Positions 17,570 to 26,375 of a stretch of DNA of 64,000 bases are shown in pieces. Position 1 is the stretch's first letter. Every line of letters begins with the position of its first letter. The notes below the pieces were generated by a model, which worked only from the letters and a program-made list of their open reading frames with translations, ran no database searches and was not told the origin of the DNA. A program made the translations under genes and the position numbers. The DNA is taken from positions 124,001 through 188,000 of the forward strand of contig NZ_JNYY01000001.1 in assembly GCF_000716785.1 (NCBI RefSeq), read 5' to 3'. The DNA comes from Amycolatopsis vancoresmycina (GTDB lineage Bacteria; Actinomycetota; Actinomycetes; Mycobacteriales; Pseudonocardiaceae).

Positions 17570-18109
17570 ATGAGAGCACGGTCCGCAGTCGTCGCCGCCG
17601 CGGTGCTCGGCGTGCTGCTGCCGGGCGCGCCGGCCGTGGCCGCCGCACCGGCGGCCCCGATCCGGGCCGACGTTTCGCCGCAGGACCGCGAATACCTCAA
17701 CCGCGTCCACCAGGCCGACCTGTTCGAAATCGTCGCCGGCCGGCTGGCCGATCGGGGCGCCTGCGCCCGCGTGCGGGAGCTGGGCCAGGAGTTCGCCGAG
17801 CACCACACGGCGCTGGACGCCGACCTGATCGGCGTCGCCGCCCGCGCCGCCGTCCCGCTGTACTCGGTGCCCGAGCCCGAGCAGCTCGGGCAGATCGCCG
17901 ACCTGGCGGCCCGCTCGGGCGCCGACTTCGACGGCGCCTGGCTGCGCGACCAGATCGCCGCGCACGTCCGGGTGCTCGCCGTCGGCGACGCGGAGACGCG
18001 CTACGGGTGGTCGGCGGAGGTGCGGGCGCTGGCGGTCCGGGCGGAACCGGTGCTGCGGCACCACCTGGAGGAGGCCGTGGGAGCGCTGGAAACGTGCCCG
18101 CCGGGCTGA
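17570..18109 (+). CDS. Secreted DUF4142-type four-helix protein
   Basis: 179 residues. An Ala/Val-rich Sec signal peptide ends near AVAAAPA (about residue 26). The mature part is four-helix and ferritin-like in pattern: DREYLNRVHQADLFEIVAG, RVRELGQEFAEHHTALDADL, AAHVRVLAVGDAETRYG and VLRHHLEEAVGAL. The HHTALDADL and HVR segments are typical of DUF4142/DUF305 proteins, whose function is unknown though metal or stress roles are often suggested. ATG 17570 has GAGGAG seven bases upstream. A strong hairpin follows the stop. Confidence 0.8.
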   Translation: MRARSAVVAAAVLGVLLPGAPAVAAAPAAPIRADVSPQDREYLNRVHQADLFEIVAGRLADRGACARVRELGQEFAEHHTALDADLIGVAARAAVPLYSVPEPEQLGQIADLAARSGADFDGAWLRDQIAAHVRVLAVGDAETRYGWSAEVRALAVRAEPVLRHHLEEAVGALETCPPG

Positions 18110-18127
18110 GCTGACCCGGACCCGGAC

Positions 18128-18154
18128 GCCACCCCGGCACCGCGCCGGGGTGGC
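18128..18154 (+). terminator. Terminator after the DUF4142 gene
   Basis: GCCACCCCGGC and GCCGGGGTGGC form a perfect 11-bp stem with a 5-base loop, 19 bp after the stop. Confidence 0.75.
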
Positions 18155-18279
18155 CTTCGGCGTGCCCGTTTCCCGGGGCGGTGAACAGGACGTATCACCC
18201 GGATGACGGTCTGCACCCGGCAGCGGAAGCGGGAAGATCGCACCTGGCCGAGCAGCGGACAACCAGACCAAGGGGAACC

Positions 18280-18993
18280 ATGCACTGCGTCACGACGCTC
18301 GTGGTGGACGACCAGCCCGTGCTCCGGTACGCGATCCGGCGCCTGCTGCAGGACTGCGCCGGCGTGCGGGCGGTGGCCGAAGCCGGTACCGAGCGGGAAG
18401 CGTTGCGGCACTGCGAAACGCACCGGCCCGGCATGGTCATCACCGAGCTCTCGGTCGCCGGCGAGCCCGCCGGGGCGGCCATCTGCCAGTACGCCAAGGA
18501 ACACCTCGGGCGCGCGGCCGTCCTCGTGTTCGCCGGCGACCCCTCGCCCGCAGCCGTCGCCACGGCCCTCAACGCCGGTGCCGACAGCTTCGTGCACAAG
18601 TCGGCGAGCGGGACCCGGCTGGTGGCCGCCGTGCGGTCCACGCTCGCCGGCGACCGGGTCTGGGTGCCGGCGGGGGAGACCGAGCCACCGCTCGGCGCCG
18701 CGGTGCCGTACACCAGCGTGATGACCCAGCGGGAGGAGGACATCCTCGCGCTGATGCTCTGCCGGTGGTCGAACGACGAAATCGCCGGCGAACTGCACCT
18801 GGCCCGGCAGACCGTGAAGAACTACGCCAGCCGGATCCTGCACAAGCTCGGGTTCTCGAGCCGGCGGGAGCTGGTGCGCGCCCTCGGGTTCCGCGCGGGG
18901 CCGCTGCGCTGTGCCACGCCGGTACCGGAGGTACCACGACCGGGTGAGGTTCGGTACCGGCCGGATCCTGTCAGCCGAAGATCTTCTTCCTAG
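18280..18993 (+). CDS. NarL/LuxR response regulator with Glu at the phosphoacceptor site
   Basis: 237 residues. The receiver domain covers residues 4-115: the acidic pair Asp10-Asp11 (VVDDQPVLRYAI) and Lys107 (FVHKSA) are present, but the expected phosphoacceptor Asp is Glu56 (MVITELSV). The C-terminal NarL helix-turn-helix spans about 155-215: MTQREEDILALMLCRWSNDEIAGELHLARQTVKNY. Glu at this place often mimics the phosphorylated state, so the protein may bind DNA constitutively or answer to something other than a kinase. No histidine kinase is next to it. ATG 18280 follows AAGGGG; the longer frame from 18181 lacks a site. Confidence 0.85.
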   Translation: MHCVTTLVVDDQPVLRYAIRRLLQDCAGVRAVAEAGTEREALRHCETHRPGMVITELSVAGEPAGAAICQYAKEHLGRAAVLVFAGDPSPAAVATALNAGADSFVHKSASGTRLVAAVRSTLAGDRVWVPAGETEPPLGAAVPYTSVMTQREEDILALMLCRWSNDEIAGELHLARQTVKNYASRILHKLGFSSRRELVRALGFRAGPLRCATPVPEVPRPGEVRYRPDPVSRRSSS

Positions 18994-19053
18994 GGTGACC
19001 GGGGTGACCACATCGGCGTCGGCGCTGAAGCCGCTCCCCGGGAGGCCGGTCCC

Positions 19054-19554
19054 GTGACCGTGCTTCCGGCGCTGGTGCTGGCGCTCGCCCTCGGCGGGTT
19101 GCCCGCGCCGGCCGCCGCGGCCCCGGCGGTCAAGATCCAGGAGGTGCTGGGCGGCCCGGCCGGGTACCTCGTCCTGCGCAACGCCGGTACCGCGGCGGTG
19201 GACCTCGGCGGCTGGTCGGTGCGGTCCTGCACGGGCGGCCCGGCGCCGGTCGGGCTGGCCGAACTGCCCGCGGGCGCGGAGATCCCGGCGGGCGGGTCCT
19301 TCCTGATCGCCGCGGCGGGTTTCGGCGGCACCGAAGCGGCGCAACTCGTCGTGCCGGAGCTGCCCGGCGACGGCCAGATGTTGCTGGACCACCGGCGGGT
19401 GCGGGCCGACGCGGTCGCGTGGACGGCGTCCTCACCGTGCCGAGAGCGCGAAGCGGCGGTGGCCTGCCCGGGGCTCGCGGAATCGCGGGACGCGGCGAGC
19501 CGTGACACCGACGACAACCGCGCCGACTTCAGCTGCGTGCGGTCGCGGACCTGA
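19054..19554 (+). CDS. Secreted lamin-tail-domain protein A
   Basis: 166 residues. The Sec signal peptide ends at AAAAPA (about residue 23). A single lamin-tail-like beta-sandwich follows: VKIQEVLGG, GYLVLRNAGTAAVDLGGWSV, LPAGAEIPAGGSFLIA. The C-terminus has SRDTDDNRADFSC, the usual ending of bacterial lamin-tail domains. Four Cys residues could form two disulphides. GTG 19054 follows GGAGG. The domain is found on secreted nucleases and adhesins as a binding or surface module; no catalytic domain is attached here. A second such gene is at 19996. Confidence 0.78.
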   Translation: MTVLPALVLALALGGLPAPAAAAPAVKIQEVLGGPAGYLVLRNAGTAAVDLGGWSVRSCTGGPAPVGLAELPAGAEIPAGGSFLIAAAGFGGTEAAQLVVPELPGDGQMLLDHRRVRADAVAWTASSPCREREAAVACPGLAESRDAASRDTDDNRADFSCVRSRT

Positions 19555-19619
19555 ATTCGGCGAAATTCCGGAGAAAAGGGGTGTTCGTGGTGCCCGCACG
19601 CATCAGGCGCGGGGAAAGA

Positions 19620-19895
19620 ATGTCGTTCCGTTCGATGTGCGAGCTGCTGGCCGAACAGCGGACCGCGAAGGGCTGGTCCCAGGACGACCTGGCCGCGATG
19701 CTGCACGCGATGTCCGGCAACGACAGCGTCACCCGGGAGGAGGTTTCCCGGTGGGAACGGGGGAAACGCATCCCGGGGCCCTATTGGCGGAGCTGGCTGA
19801 GCCGGGCGCTGGACACGCCGTGCGCCGAGCTGGAGCTGGCCGCGGCGGTGACCAGGCGGCGGCGCCGGTCGGCGGATCGGGAAAGTACCGGATAA
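19620..19895 (+). CDS. Small XRE-type helix-turn-helix protein
   Basis: 91 residues from ATG 19620, which has GGGGAAAG upstream. A GTG at 19581 with GGAG seven bases upstream is an equally possible start, giving 104 residues. The helix-turn-helix spans most of the protein: MCELLAEQRTAKGWSQDDLA and SVTREEVSRWERGKRIPG. The insert between helices 2 and 3 is longer than usual. It sits between two secreted lamin-tail genes and may regulate them. Confidence 0.7.
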   Translation: MSFRSMCELLAEQRTAKGWSQDDLAAMLHAMSGNDSVTREEVSRWERGKRIPGPYWRSWLSRALDTPCAELELAAAVTRRRRRSADRESTG

Positions 19896-19995
19896 CTGGC
19901 CCCTTCCGGCCGGATCGAATTCCCTTGGATACTGGAACGGCCACGGCGGGAAAACGCTGTGGTAATCATCTCCTCATTCCGGAAAGGATTCAGTC

Positions 19996-20613
19996 ATGCG
20001 TCGTCTCCTGGCTGGTTCGGCCATTCTGACCGCGGTGGCGGGCCTGTGCGCCGGTGGTGTGGCCGCCGCGACCGAAGAGCAGCCGGCCGTCTCGTCGTCG
20101 GTGGTGATCAACGAGGTCTCGACCCGCGGCCCGAACGGCGCGACCGACGAGTTCATCGAGATCCGCAACGTGTCCAACCGCGCGCAGGACCTGACCGGCT
20201 ACTCGATCCGCGTGTACGGGCCGGGCAACGCGGTACTGGACACGATCACGCTGCCGGCGGGCATGGTGCTGCAGCCGAAGGGCAACCCGGGCCAGTTCGT
20301 CGTGCTGACCGGCCAGAACTTCTCCGGCACGGTGTCCGACCAGACCAACGTGGTGCCGTTCTTCCTGGCCGGCGCCGAGGGCATCCCGGCGAGCGGCGGC
20401 GTGGCGGTGTTCAGCCAGACGGGCACCAAGGTCGACGGCGTGGCGTTCAACGCGGCGGCCTCGACCCCCCGCGAGGGCCAGGCGGCCCTCCCGGAGACGG
20501 CGGCCACGGAACAGCTCGCGGCGGCGAGCGCCCGCGACATCCTGAGCACGGACACCGACAACAACCGCCTGGACTTCTCGCTGCACCAGCGCACCCCGGG
20601 CATGGAGAACTAG
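19996..20613 (+). CDS. Secreted lamin-tail-domain protein B
   Basis: 205 residues. Sec signal peptide with cleavage near GVAAA (residue 25). The lamin-tail domain is more canonical than in protein A: VVINEVSTRGPNGATDEFIEIRN, GYSIRVYGPG, LPAGMVLQPKGNPGQFVVL and the ending DTDNNRLDFSLHQRTPG. ATG 19996 follows GGAAAGGA. The shared DTDxNRxDFS end links it to the gene at 19054, so the two are probably diverged paralogues. No enzymatic domain is present; a surface or matrix-binding role is inferred. Confidence 0.82.
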   Translation: MRRLLAGSAILTAVAGLCAGGVAAATEEQPAVSSSVVINEVSTRGPNGATDEFIEIRNVSNRAQDLTGYSIRVYGPGNAVLDTITLPAGMVLQPKGNPGQFVVLTGQNFSGTVSDQTNVVPFFLAGAEGIPASGGVAVFSQTGTKVDGVAFNAAASTPREGQAALPETAATEQLAAASARDILSTDTDNNRLDFSLHQRTPGMEN

Positions 20614-20663
20614 GCAGGCTCACCCCGAACCGGCCGGGCCTGCCCTCGCGGCCGGGATCTCCG

Positions 20664-20701
20664 CCGGACGGGCGGCCGCGGAGCCACGGCCGCCCGTCCG
20701 G
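20664..20701 (+). terminator. Terminator after lamin-tail gene B
   Basis: CCGGACGGGCGGCCG and CGGCCGCCCGTCCGG form a perfect 15-bp stem with an 8-base loop, 50 bp after the stop. Confidence 0.75.
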
Positions 20702-20990
20702 AAAGGAGGGTCGAGAAACCCCGGCGCAGCCCCGGCCAGGCCGGTCGTGAGCGGGCAGGCGCCCACGGCCGGCCACCCCCGGGGGGACCGTCCATTGAGG
20801 ACGGGGTTTGCGCTCTCGGCCACGCCGCCCGGTGAAGTCTGACCGCGGTCGAGGGTTGTGGAGGCCGATCCGAGCTGCAACCCGCACCACCCACTCTCCA
20901 CACCACCGGCCGCGGCTCGGTCGTAGGAACCGGCAACCCGGCAGCCCGCGGCGGCCTGGCAGGCCCCGGCCACTCGGCAGCGGCCACCCG

Positions 20991-21150
20991 GCGAGCCCCG
21001 GCCTCCCAACCCCAGCCGCCCGGCGAGTCCCGGCCTCCCAACCCCAGCCGCCCGGCGAGTCCCGGCCTCCCAACCCCAGCCGCCCGGCGAGCCCCGGCCT
21101 CCCAACCCCAGCCGCCCGGCGAGCCCCGGCCTCCCGGCCCCAAACCGCCC
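20991..21150. repeat. 32-bp tandem minisatellite
   Basis: About four near-identical copies plus a degenerate fifth, with starts at 21001, 21033, 21065, 21097 and 21129. The unit reads GCCTCCCAACCCCAGCCGCC and then CGGCGAG(T/C)CCCG. Copies are contiguous with no spacers. It lies in a 637-bp gene-free stretch (20702-21338) upstream of the protease. Long frames through it exist on both strands because 32 is not divisible by 3 and stops are absent, but no ribosome-binding site or domain supports coding. Confidence 0.9.
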
Positions 21151-21200
21151 AGCTAGCCCGGCCACCCGGCATCCAGACCCCGGCCCCGGCCGGCCCGAGT

Positions 21201-21231
21201 GGCGGAGTGTCGCCATCGGCGACACTCCGCC
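21201..21231. promoter_or_regulatory. Perfect 14-bp inverted repeat upstream of the subtilisin-like gene
   Basis: GGCGGAGTGTCGCC-ATC-GGCGACACTCCGCC. It is 107 bp before the protease start with no T tract after it, so it could be an operator or leader hairpin rather than a terminator. Confidence 0.6.
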
Positions 21232-21338
21232 ATCCCCACCCGTGTCTTTCCGGCAAAACCTCCCGCATCCTCGGAAAACCCCTCGCGGCGGCCGTGGCCC
21301 ACGGCCGCCGCCTGGTATCCGAGGAGAGTGAGGTCCCG

Positions 21339-24300
21339 ATGTCCCCGCGTCCCCCTCACCGGCGCCCCCTGGCCGTCGTCGCCGCGATCGTCCTGTCCCT
21401 CCTGCCCGCGCCCGGTGCCGCCGTCCCGGCCGCACCGCCGCCCGCCGCCCGGCCGGCCGTCCACCGGGTCACGTTGCTCACCGGCGACGTCGTCACCTAC
21501 GAACAGGACGGCGCGGGCCACCGCACCGCCCAGGTCGAACCGGCGCGCCGCCCGGACCGGCCGCAGCCGGCCTTCCACCTCACGACCACCGCCGAGGGCC
21601 TGCTCGTGTACCCCTCGGACGCGTTCCCGCTGATCAGCAGCGGCGCGCTGAACCGCACCCTGTTCAACGTCACCGCCCTCGTCGCGGACGGCCGGGACGA
21701 CGCGGCGTCCGCGACGATCCCGGTCATCACCCGCTACGGCAAGGCCGCGCCCGGTGCCCCGGCGCCGGCCGCGCGGGCGAAATCCTTGCCCCGCACCAGC
21801 CGGCCGATCCCGCTGACCACGGCCAACGCCGTCGGCCTGCGCGTCGAAAAGGCCGGCGCGGCCGACTTCTGGCACGCACTGGTGACCCGCGACGCCGCCG
21901 GCAAACCCGCGCTGGCCGGCGGCATCTCCGACGTCCACCTCGACCGCAAGGTCCGGGTGGCGCTGGACAAGAGCACCGCGCAGGTCGGCGCGCCCGCCGC
22001 GTGGCAGCGTGGCCTGACCGGAGCCGGGACGACGGTCGCCGTCGTCGACACCGGGATCGACGCCGGGCACCCCGACCTGGCCGGCAAGACGGTCGCCGCC
22101 GCCGACTTCAGCGGGGAAGGCGACGTCGCCGACCACCACGGCCACGGCACGCACGTCGCCTCGATCATCAGCGGCACCGGCGCGGCCTCCGGCGGGCGCT
22201 ACAAGGGCGTCGCGCCGGACGCGAAACTGATCGTGGCCAAAGTCTTCGACGCCTCCGGCGAAGGCGACACCGCCCAGGTGATGGCCGGCATCGACTGGGC
22301 CGTGGCCCAGGGCGCCAAGATCGTCAACCTGAGCCTGGGCGCCGGGGTCAGCGACGGCTACGACCCGCTGAGCGAGCAGCTCGACACGCTGTCGGCGAAG
22401 ACCGGGACGCTGTTCGTGGTGGCCGCGGGCAACGAAGGTCCGGGGGACCGGACGGTCACCACGCCGGGCTCGGCGACGTCGGCCCTCACCGTGGGTGCGC
22501 TTGACCGCGACAACACCCTGGCCTGGTTCAGCAGCCGCGGCCCGCGCCTGCGGGACGCCGCGGTCAAGCCGGAAATCGCCGCGCCCGGGGTCGGCATCGC
22601 CGCCGCCCGCGCGTCCGGCACCGCACTGGGCGATCCGGTCGACGACTTCTACACGCGCGTTTCGGGCACGTCGATGGCCACCCCGCACGTCGCGGGCGCC
22701 GCCGCGATCCTGCTCCAGCAGCACCCGGACCTGTCCGGGGAAGCGCTGAAGAACACGCTGGTCAGCACGGCCAAGGACGTCGGCCTGCGCTGGTACGAGC
22801 AGGGCGCCGGGCTGCTCGACGTCGCCCGCGCGGTTTCGCAGCAGGCCAGCGGCACGGCCGTGGCGAGCTTCGGCCGCACCGACCGCACGGCCGCGGCGCG
22901 GGTCGTGCGGACGCTGACCTACGCCAACACCGGCGATCGGCCCCTCGACCTCACCCTGAAACTCCAGGTGCGCCCGTGGGACGACGCCACCACGCCGCTG
23001 ACCGGGATGCGGCTGTCGGGCACGAGCCTGTCCATCCCCCCGAAGTCCGCGAAGTCCGTCGAGCTCAGCGAAGACCCGGACGAGGGCACCGCCGGCGTCT
23101 ACGGCGGCTCGGTGCTGGCCACGACCGCGGACGGCGCGGGCGCGGTGCGCACCGCCGTGAGCGCGTACAACGCGGCGGCGCTGGCGCCGGTCACGGTGCG
23201 GGTGCTGGACTCGGCGGGCGCTCCCGCGGAGCTGGCTTCGGCGCAGCTGATCGACGACAGCGCCGGCCGCGCGAACCGCAACGATCCCTTCCTCGACCAG
23301 GTCAGCCAGCAGGTCGACCTGGTCGGCGGGGTGGGCAGGGTCGCGGTCCCCGCCGGCCGGTACTCGGCGCTCGGCTGGGTCGTGGAACGCGGCTCGGTGA
23401 CGCGCCGCTGGTCGGCGGTCAGCGCGTCCGAGGTGGCGGTTTCGGCGCCCGCGGAGATCACGCTGAACGCCGCGACCGCCGTCCCGGCCGGCTTCACTGC
23501 GCCGGAAGCGGTCGATCCGCGCGACCGCACCGTGATGCTGCGGCGGGTGATTCCCCCGGCCGGGAGCACGAACGGCTACATCGGCGAAGCCGGGTTGTCG
23601 ACCGGCGGTTCCGGGTGGGAGGTGCGCGTCGCCCCGGCGGCGCCCACGGCGACGGGCACGATTTCCTTGCAGGACAGCGCGGTCCTGTCCTCGGCGGCCG
23701 TCGACCTGCGGGCTGACGCGACGGTGCTGAACCCCGCCTACGACGTCCCGACGCTGACGGCGAAACTCCCGGGCGAACGGACGCTGCCGCTCGTGTTCGC
23801 CGAAGCGGCCGGTCTGCCCGCGGCGGACGTCCGCGGAAAGGCCGTCCTCGTCCGGATTCCGGCCGGTTCGCCCGACGACGTTTCCGCCGCCGCGTCGGAC
23901 GCGGCCCGGCAGGTGAGCGCGGGCGGTGGCACCGTCATGATCCCCTACGCGGGGGCGGCGCCGATTCCCGGGCTGACCAGCGCGGTGGTGCCCACGCTCT
24001 CCGTCGGGTCCGAGCAGGGTGAGGCGCTGCGCGCGGCGCCATCGGTGCACCTGGTGGTGCGCGCGGCGCCGGAGGCGATGTACAACCTCAGCTACTTCGA
24101 GCGCAACGGCGTGCCGAAGGACCTCGTGCGGCGGGTCGACCGGGCGTCGCTGGTCGCGACGAAGACGACCTACCACGCCGACCGGCCCGGCCTGAGCGGC
24201 CAGAAGAACTGGTACGCGTTCCCGACCGGCTCGTGGAAGACCCAACTGGTGCAGGGGACGAAGATCCCGGTGCCGGGGGCGTGGACGGAGTACACCGGGC

Positions 24301-25241
24301 CGGGCGACGACCGGCTCGTCTGGAAGCGCGTGGTGACGTTGTCCGGCAACGACGACGCGGGCCGTCGCGCGTCGCTGTCGATGAACGTCCAGGGCGCCTA
24401 CCGCCCCGGCGAACGGTCGCGGCCGGACGAGCACTGGTTCCGCGCGCCGCTGCACAGCACGGCGGTGGAGCTACCGCCCGACCACCCGGCCCGCTACCCG
24501 GCGACGGCGAGCGGCTGGACGGTGCTGTGCTCGCTGTGCCGCGGCGGCCAGGACCCGGACCTGTTCGTCCCGGCGCTGCAGTGGACCGACGGCGCGCACT
24601 ACACGAGCCCGTACGAAAACGCCCGCTACTTCACGGGCACGACGGCACGCCTGTTCCGGGACGGCCGCGAACTCCCGAGGGCCAACGCGAACGATCCGCT
24701 CGCGCTGTTCCCGGTGTTCCGGCTCGCCCCCGAGCGGGCGGCCTACCGGCTGGACGTCACCGACGTGATGCCGGCCCAGTCCCAGGTCGGGACGCCGAGC
24801 GGCCCCCTGTTCGGGTTCGCGCCGCGGACGGACACCTCGTGGACGTTCACTTCGGAGCGGGCCGCGGTCGCACCGCCGGCCGGGTACACGTGCTACCCCT
24901 CGGGGGCGGCGTGTGCGTTCCAGCCGCTGATCCAGCTGGACTACCGGTTGCCGCTGGACCCGGCCGGCCGGGCGCCCGCGGCGTTCACCTTCGACATCGC
25001 GGCGGCAGCCCATTCCGGCGCTCGCGGCGGCGGCCCGGTGACGCAGCTGCGGGTTTCGTCCTCTGTGGACGAAGGCCGCACGTGGACGCCGGCGGTGGCC
25101 CGCCCGCACGGCGATGCCGTGTGGACGGTGACGGTGAACCAGCCGTCGGGGGAGTTCGTGTGGCTGCGCACGGAAGCCCGCGACGGATCGGGGAACACGG
25201 TCGCGCAGACGGTGCAGCGGGCGTACGGGATCAGTCGCTGA
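21339..25241 (+). CDS. Large secreted S8 (subtilisin-like) serine protease
   Basis: 1300 residues. Sec signal peptide ending near AVPAAPP (about residue 30), then a propeptide region to about 205. The S8 catalytic domain has Asp237 (VVDTGIDAGHP), His269 (HGHGTHVA), oxyanion Asn365 (AAGNEGPG) and Ser445 (SGTSMATPHVAGAAA), so the triad is complete. After it come Fn3-like and other beta-rich regions and a PA-like segment near residues 820-880 (ADVRGKAVLVRIPAG). The C-terminal 350 residues hold a few Cys residues (YTCYPSGAACAFQP). This is the large actinomycete subtilase type, acting outside the cell. ATG 21339 follows GTGAGG; the frame is open further upstream only through the minisatellite. The 3' end overlaps the convergent regulator by 11 bp. 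Confidence 0.93.
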   Translation: MSPRPPHRRPLAVVAAIVLSLLPAPGAAVPAAPPPAARPAVHRVTLLTGDVVTYEQDGAGHRTAQVEPARRPDRPQPAFHLTTTAEGLLVYPSDAFPLISSGALNRTLFNVTALVADGRDDAASATIPVITRYGKAAPGAPAPAARAKSLPRTSRPIPLTTANAVGLRVEKAGAADFWHALVTRDAAGKPALAGGISDVHLDRKVRVALDKSTAQVGAPAAWQRGLTGAGTTVAVVDTGIDAGHPDLAGKTVAAADFSGEGDVADHHGHGTHVASIISGTGAASGGRYKGVAPDAKLIVAKVFDASGEGDTAQVMAGIDWAVAQGAKIVNLSLGAGVSDGYDPLSEQLDTLSAKTGTLFVVAAGNEGPGDRTVTTPGSATSALTVGALDRDNTLAWFSSRGPRLRDAAVKPEIAAPGVGIAAARASGTALGDPVDDFYTRVSGTSMATPHVAGAAAILLQQHPDLSGEALKNTLVSTAKDVGLRWYEQGAGLLDVARAVSQQASGTAVASFGRTDRTAAARVVRTLTYANTGDRPLDLTLKLQVRPWDDATTPLTGMRLSGTSLSIPPKSAKSVELSEDPDEGTAGVYGGSVLATTADGAGAVRTAVSAYNAAALAPVTVRVLDSAGAPAELASAQLIDDSAGRANRNDPFLDQVSQQVDLVGGVGRVAVPAGRYSALGWVVERGSVTRRWSAVSASEVAVSAPAEITLNAATAVPAGFTAPEAVDPRDRTVMLRRVIPPAGSTNGYIGEAGLSTGGSGWEVRVAPAAPTATGTISLQDSAVLSSAAVDLRADATVLNPAYDVPTLTAKLPGERTLPLVFAEAAGLPAADVRGKAVLVRIPAGSPDDVSAAASDAARQVSAGGGTVMIPYAGAAPIPGLTSAVVPTLSVGSEQGEALRAAPSVHLVVRAAPEAMYNLSYFERNGVPKDLVRRVDRASLVATKTTYHADRPGLSGQKNWYAFPTGSWKTQLVQGTKIPVPGAWTEYTGPGDDRLVWKRVVTLSGNDDAGRRASLSMNVQGAYRPGERSRPDEHWFRAPLHSTAVELPPDHPARYPATASGWTVLCSLCRGGQDPDLFVPALQWTDGAHYTSPYENARYFTGTTARLFRDGRELPRANANDPLALFPVFRLAPERAAYRLDVTDVMPAQSQVGTPSGPLFGFAPRTDTSWTFTSERAAVAPPAGYTCYPSGAACAFQPLIQLDYRLPLDPAGRAPAAFTFDIAAAAHSGARGGGPVTQLRVSSSVDEGRTWTPAVARPHGDAVWTVTVNQPSGEFVWLRTEARDGSGNTVAQTVQRAYGISR

Positions 25242-26217
25242 CGTCCGGCCGCGGCAGGGCGACCCACCCCCGCGTGGCGGCTTGCAGCCCGGCCTGGAAC
25301 CGGGTGCCGGCGCCGAGCTGGGTCATCAGGTGCTGCAGCCGGCGCTGGTAGGTCCGGTAGCTCATCCCGAGCTGCTTGGCGATGCTCCGGTCGGGCAGGC
25401 CGGTGGTGAGCAGCGCGAGCAGCCGGGCGTCGTCGACGGAGAGGACGCCCGGCTGCTCGGTCGCCGGCAGCCGCAGCGGCAGTCCTTCGCGCCAGAGGAG
25501 GGCGAACAGGGCGCTGAGGGCGTCGAGCAGGGCACAGCGCCGGATGACGAGCGCGGTGCGGATTTCGGGGAGGTCGGACCGCAGCGGGATCAGCCCGACC
25601 TCCCGGTCGACGAGGATCATCTTCAGCGGAGCTTCCGGCACGACCCGCGCTTCCTCGCCGAGCACGAGCCCGGCCTCGAGATCGGTGGGCAGATCGTGCA
25701 GTTCGAGCGCACTCCGGTCGTAGACACCGCGGAACCGCACCCCCTGTTCGAGCAACGCCCGTTCGGCGGGGTGGAGAACGGTGGGCGGCTGGGCGTAGGG
25801 GGGCTTGTCGACGAAGGTGACTTCCTGCCGCGCCTGCCGCAGCAGCCGATCGGCCCGTTCGGCGATCCGATCGGTCCCGTGCACGACCTCGATGAGGTCG
25901 ACCGCCTGCCGGGCCGAGGTGTCCCGGAACTGCTCTTCGAGCCGTTCGGCGACAACCCGCGCGGCGGCGAGCTCCTGGTCTTTCCGGCTGAGCATGGCCC
26001 CGATGGCGATTTCGGGCCGCACGGGGGCGTAGGTCCTGGGGGTGCCGGGAAGCCGGGCGAGCAGGCCTTTGCGGGTGAGGACCCGGAGCACGGGCCGGAG
26101 CTGCTCGCCGGTGAGCGAGGTGGCGTCCCGAAGCTGCGCGAGAGTCATGGCGCCGGAGCCGGCAAAGGCTTGGTAGACCTCGAGGTCGGCTTCACGCAGA
26201 CCGATGATGTCGAGCAT
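25231..26217 (-). CDS. TrmB-like/LuxR two-HTH transcriptional regulator
   Basis: 328 residues. The N-terminal TrmB-type winged helix (1-75) has GLREADLEVYQAF and LTRKGLLARLPGTPRTYAP. A central region (about 110-250) resembles the effector part of such regulators. The C-terminus (about 260-310) has a LuxR-like helix-turn-helix: DDARLLALLTTGLPDRSIAKQLGMSYRTYQRRL. This two-HTH design is common in actinomycetes beside secreted-enzyme and secondary-metabolite genes. The convergent 11-bp overlap with the protease gene suggests a long association, but control of that gene is only inferred. Confidence 0.85.
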   Translation of the reverse strand: MLDIIGLREADLEVYQAFAGSGAMTLAQLRDATSLTGEQLRPVLRVLTRKGLLARLPGTPRTYAPVRPEIAIGAMLSRKDQELAAARVVAERLEEQFRDTSARQAVDLIEVVHGTDRIAERADRLLRQARQEVTFVDKPPYAQPPTVLHPAERALLEQGVRFRGVYDRSALELHDLPTDLEAGLVLGEEARVVPEAPLKMILVDREVGLIPLRSDLPEIRTALVIRRCALLDALSALFALLWREGLPLRLPATEQPGVLSVDDARLLALLTTGLPDRSIAKQLGMSYRTYQRRLQHLMTQLGAGTRFQAGLQAATRGWVALPRPDVSD

Positions 26218-26375
26218 GACCCTCCCGCGGCTGTTCGGGGTGCGCGGCCGACGTTAGCGCTGACCAGGGGGCGGCGAGAGGTACGGAAGGTACTCGGAGG
26301 AGGCCGTCGGGCATTTAACGTTTCGGCGCGCTCGTGCGACTCCCCTTGGGCGCAGCTGTGCAGGGAGGGAGGCCC

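Noticed and set aside
20991..21150. Regular 32-bp repeats that could be taken for a CRISPR array
   Set aside because: Copies are directly contiguous without spacers, and no cas gene is in the window; it is a tandem minisatellite.
21153..24455. 1100-codon minus-strand frame opposite the protease
   Set aside because: Arg/Gly/Ala-rich shadow composition with no domains; the plus strand has a complete S8 catalytic triad.
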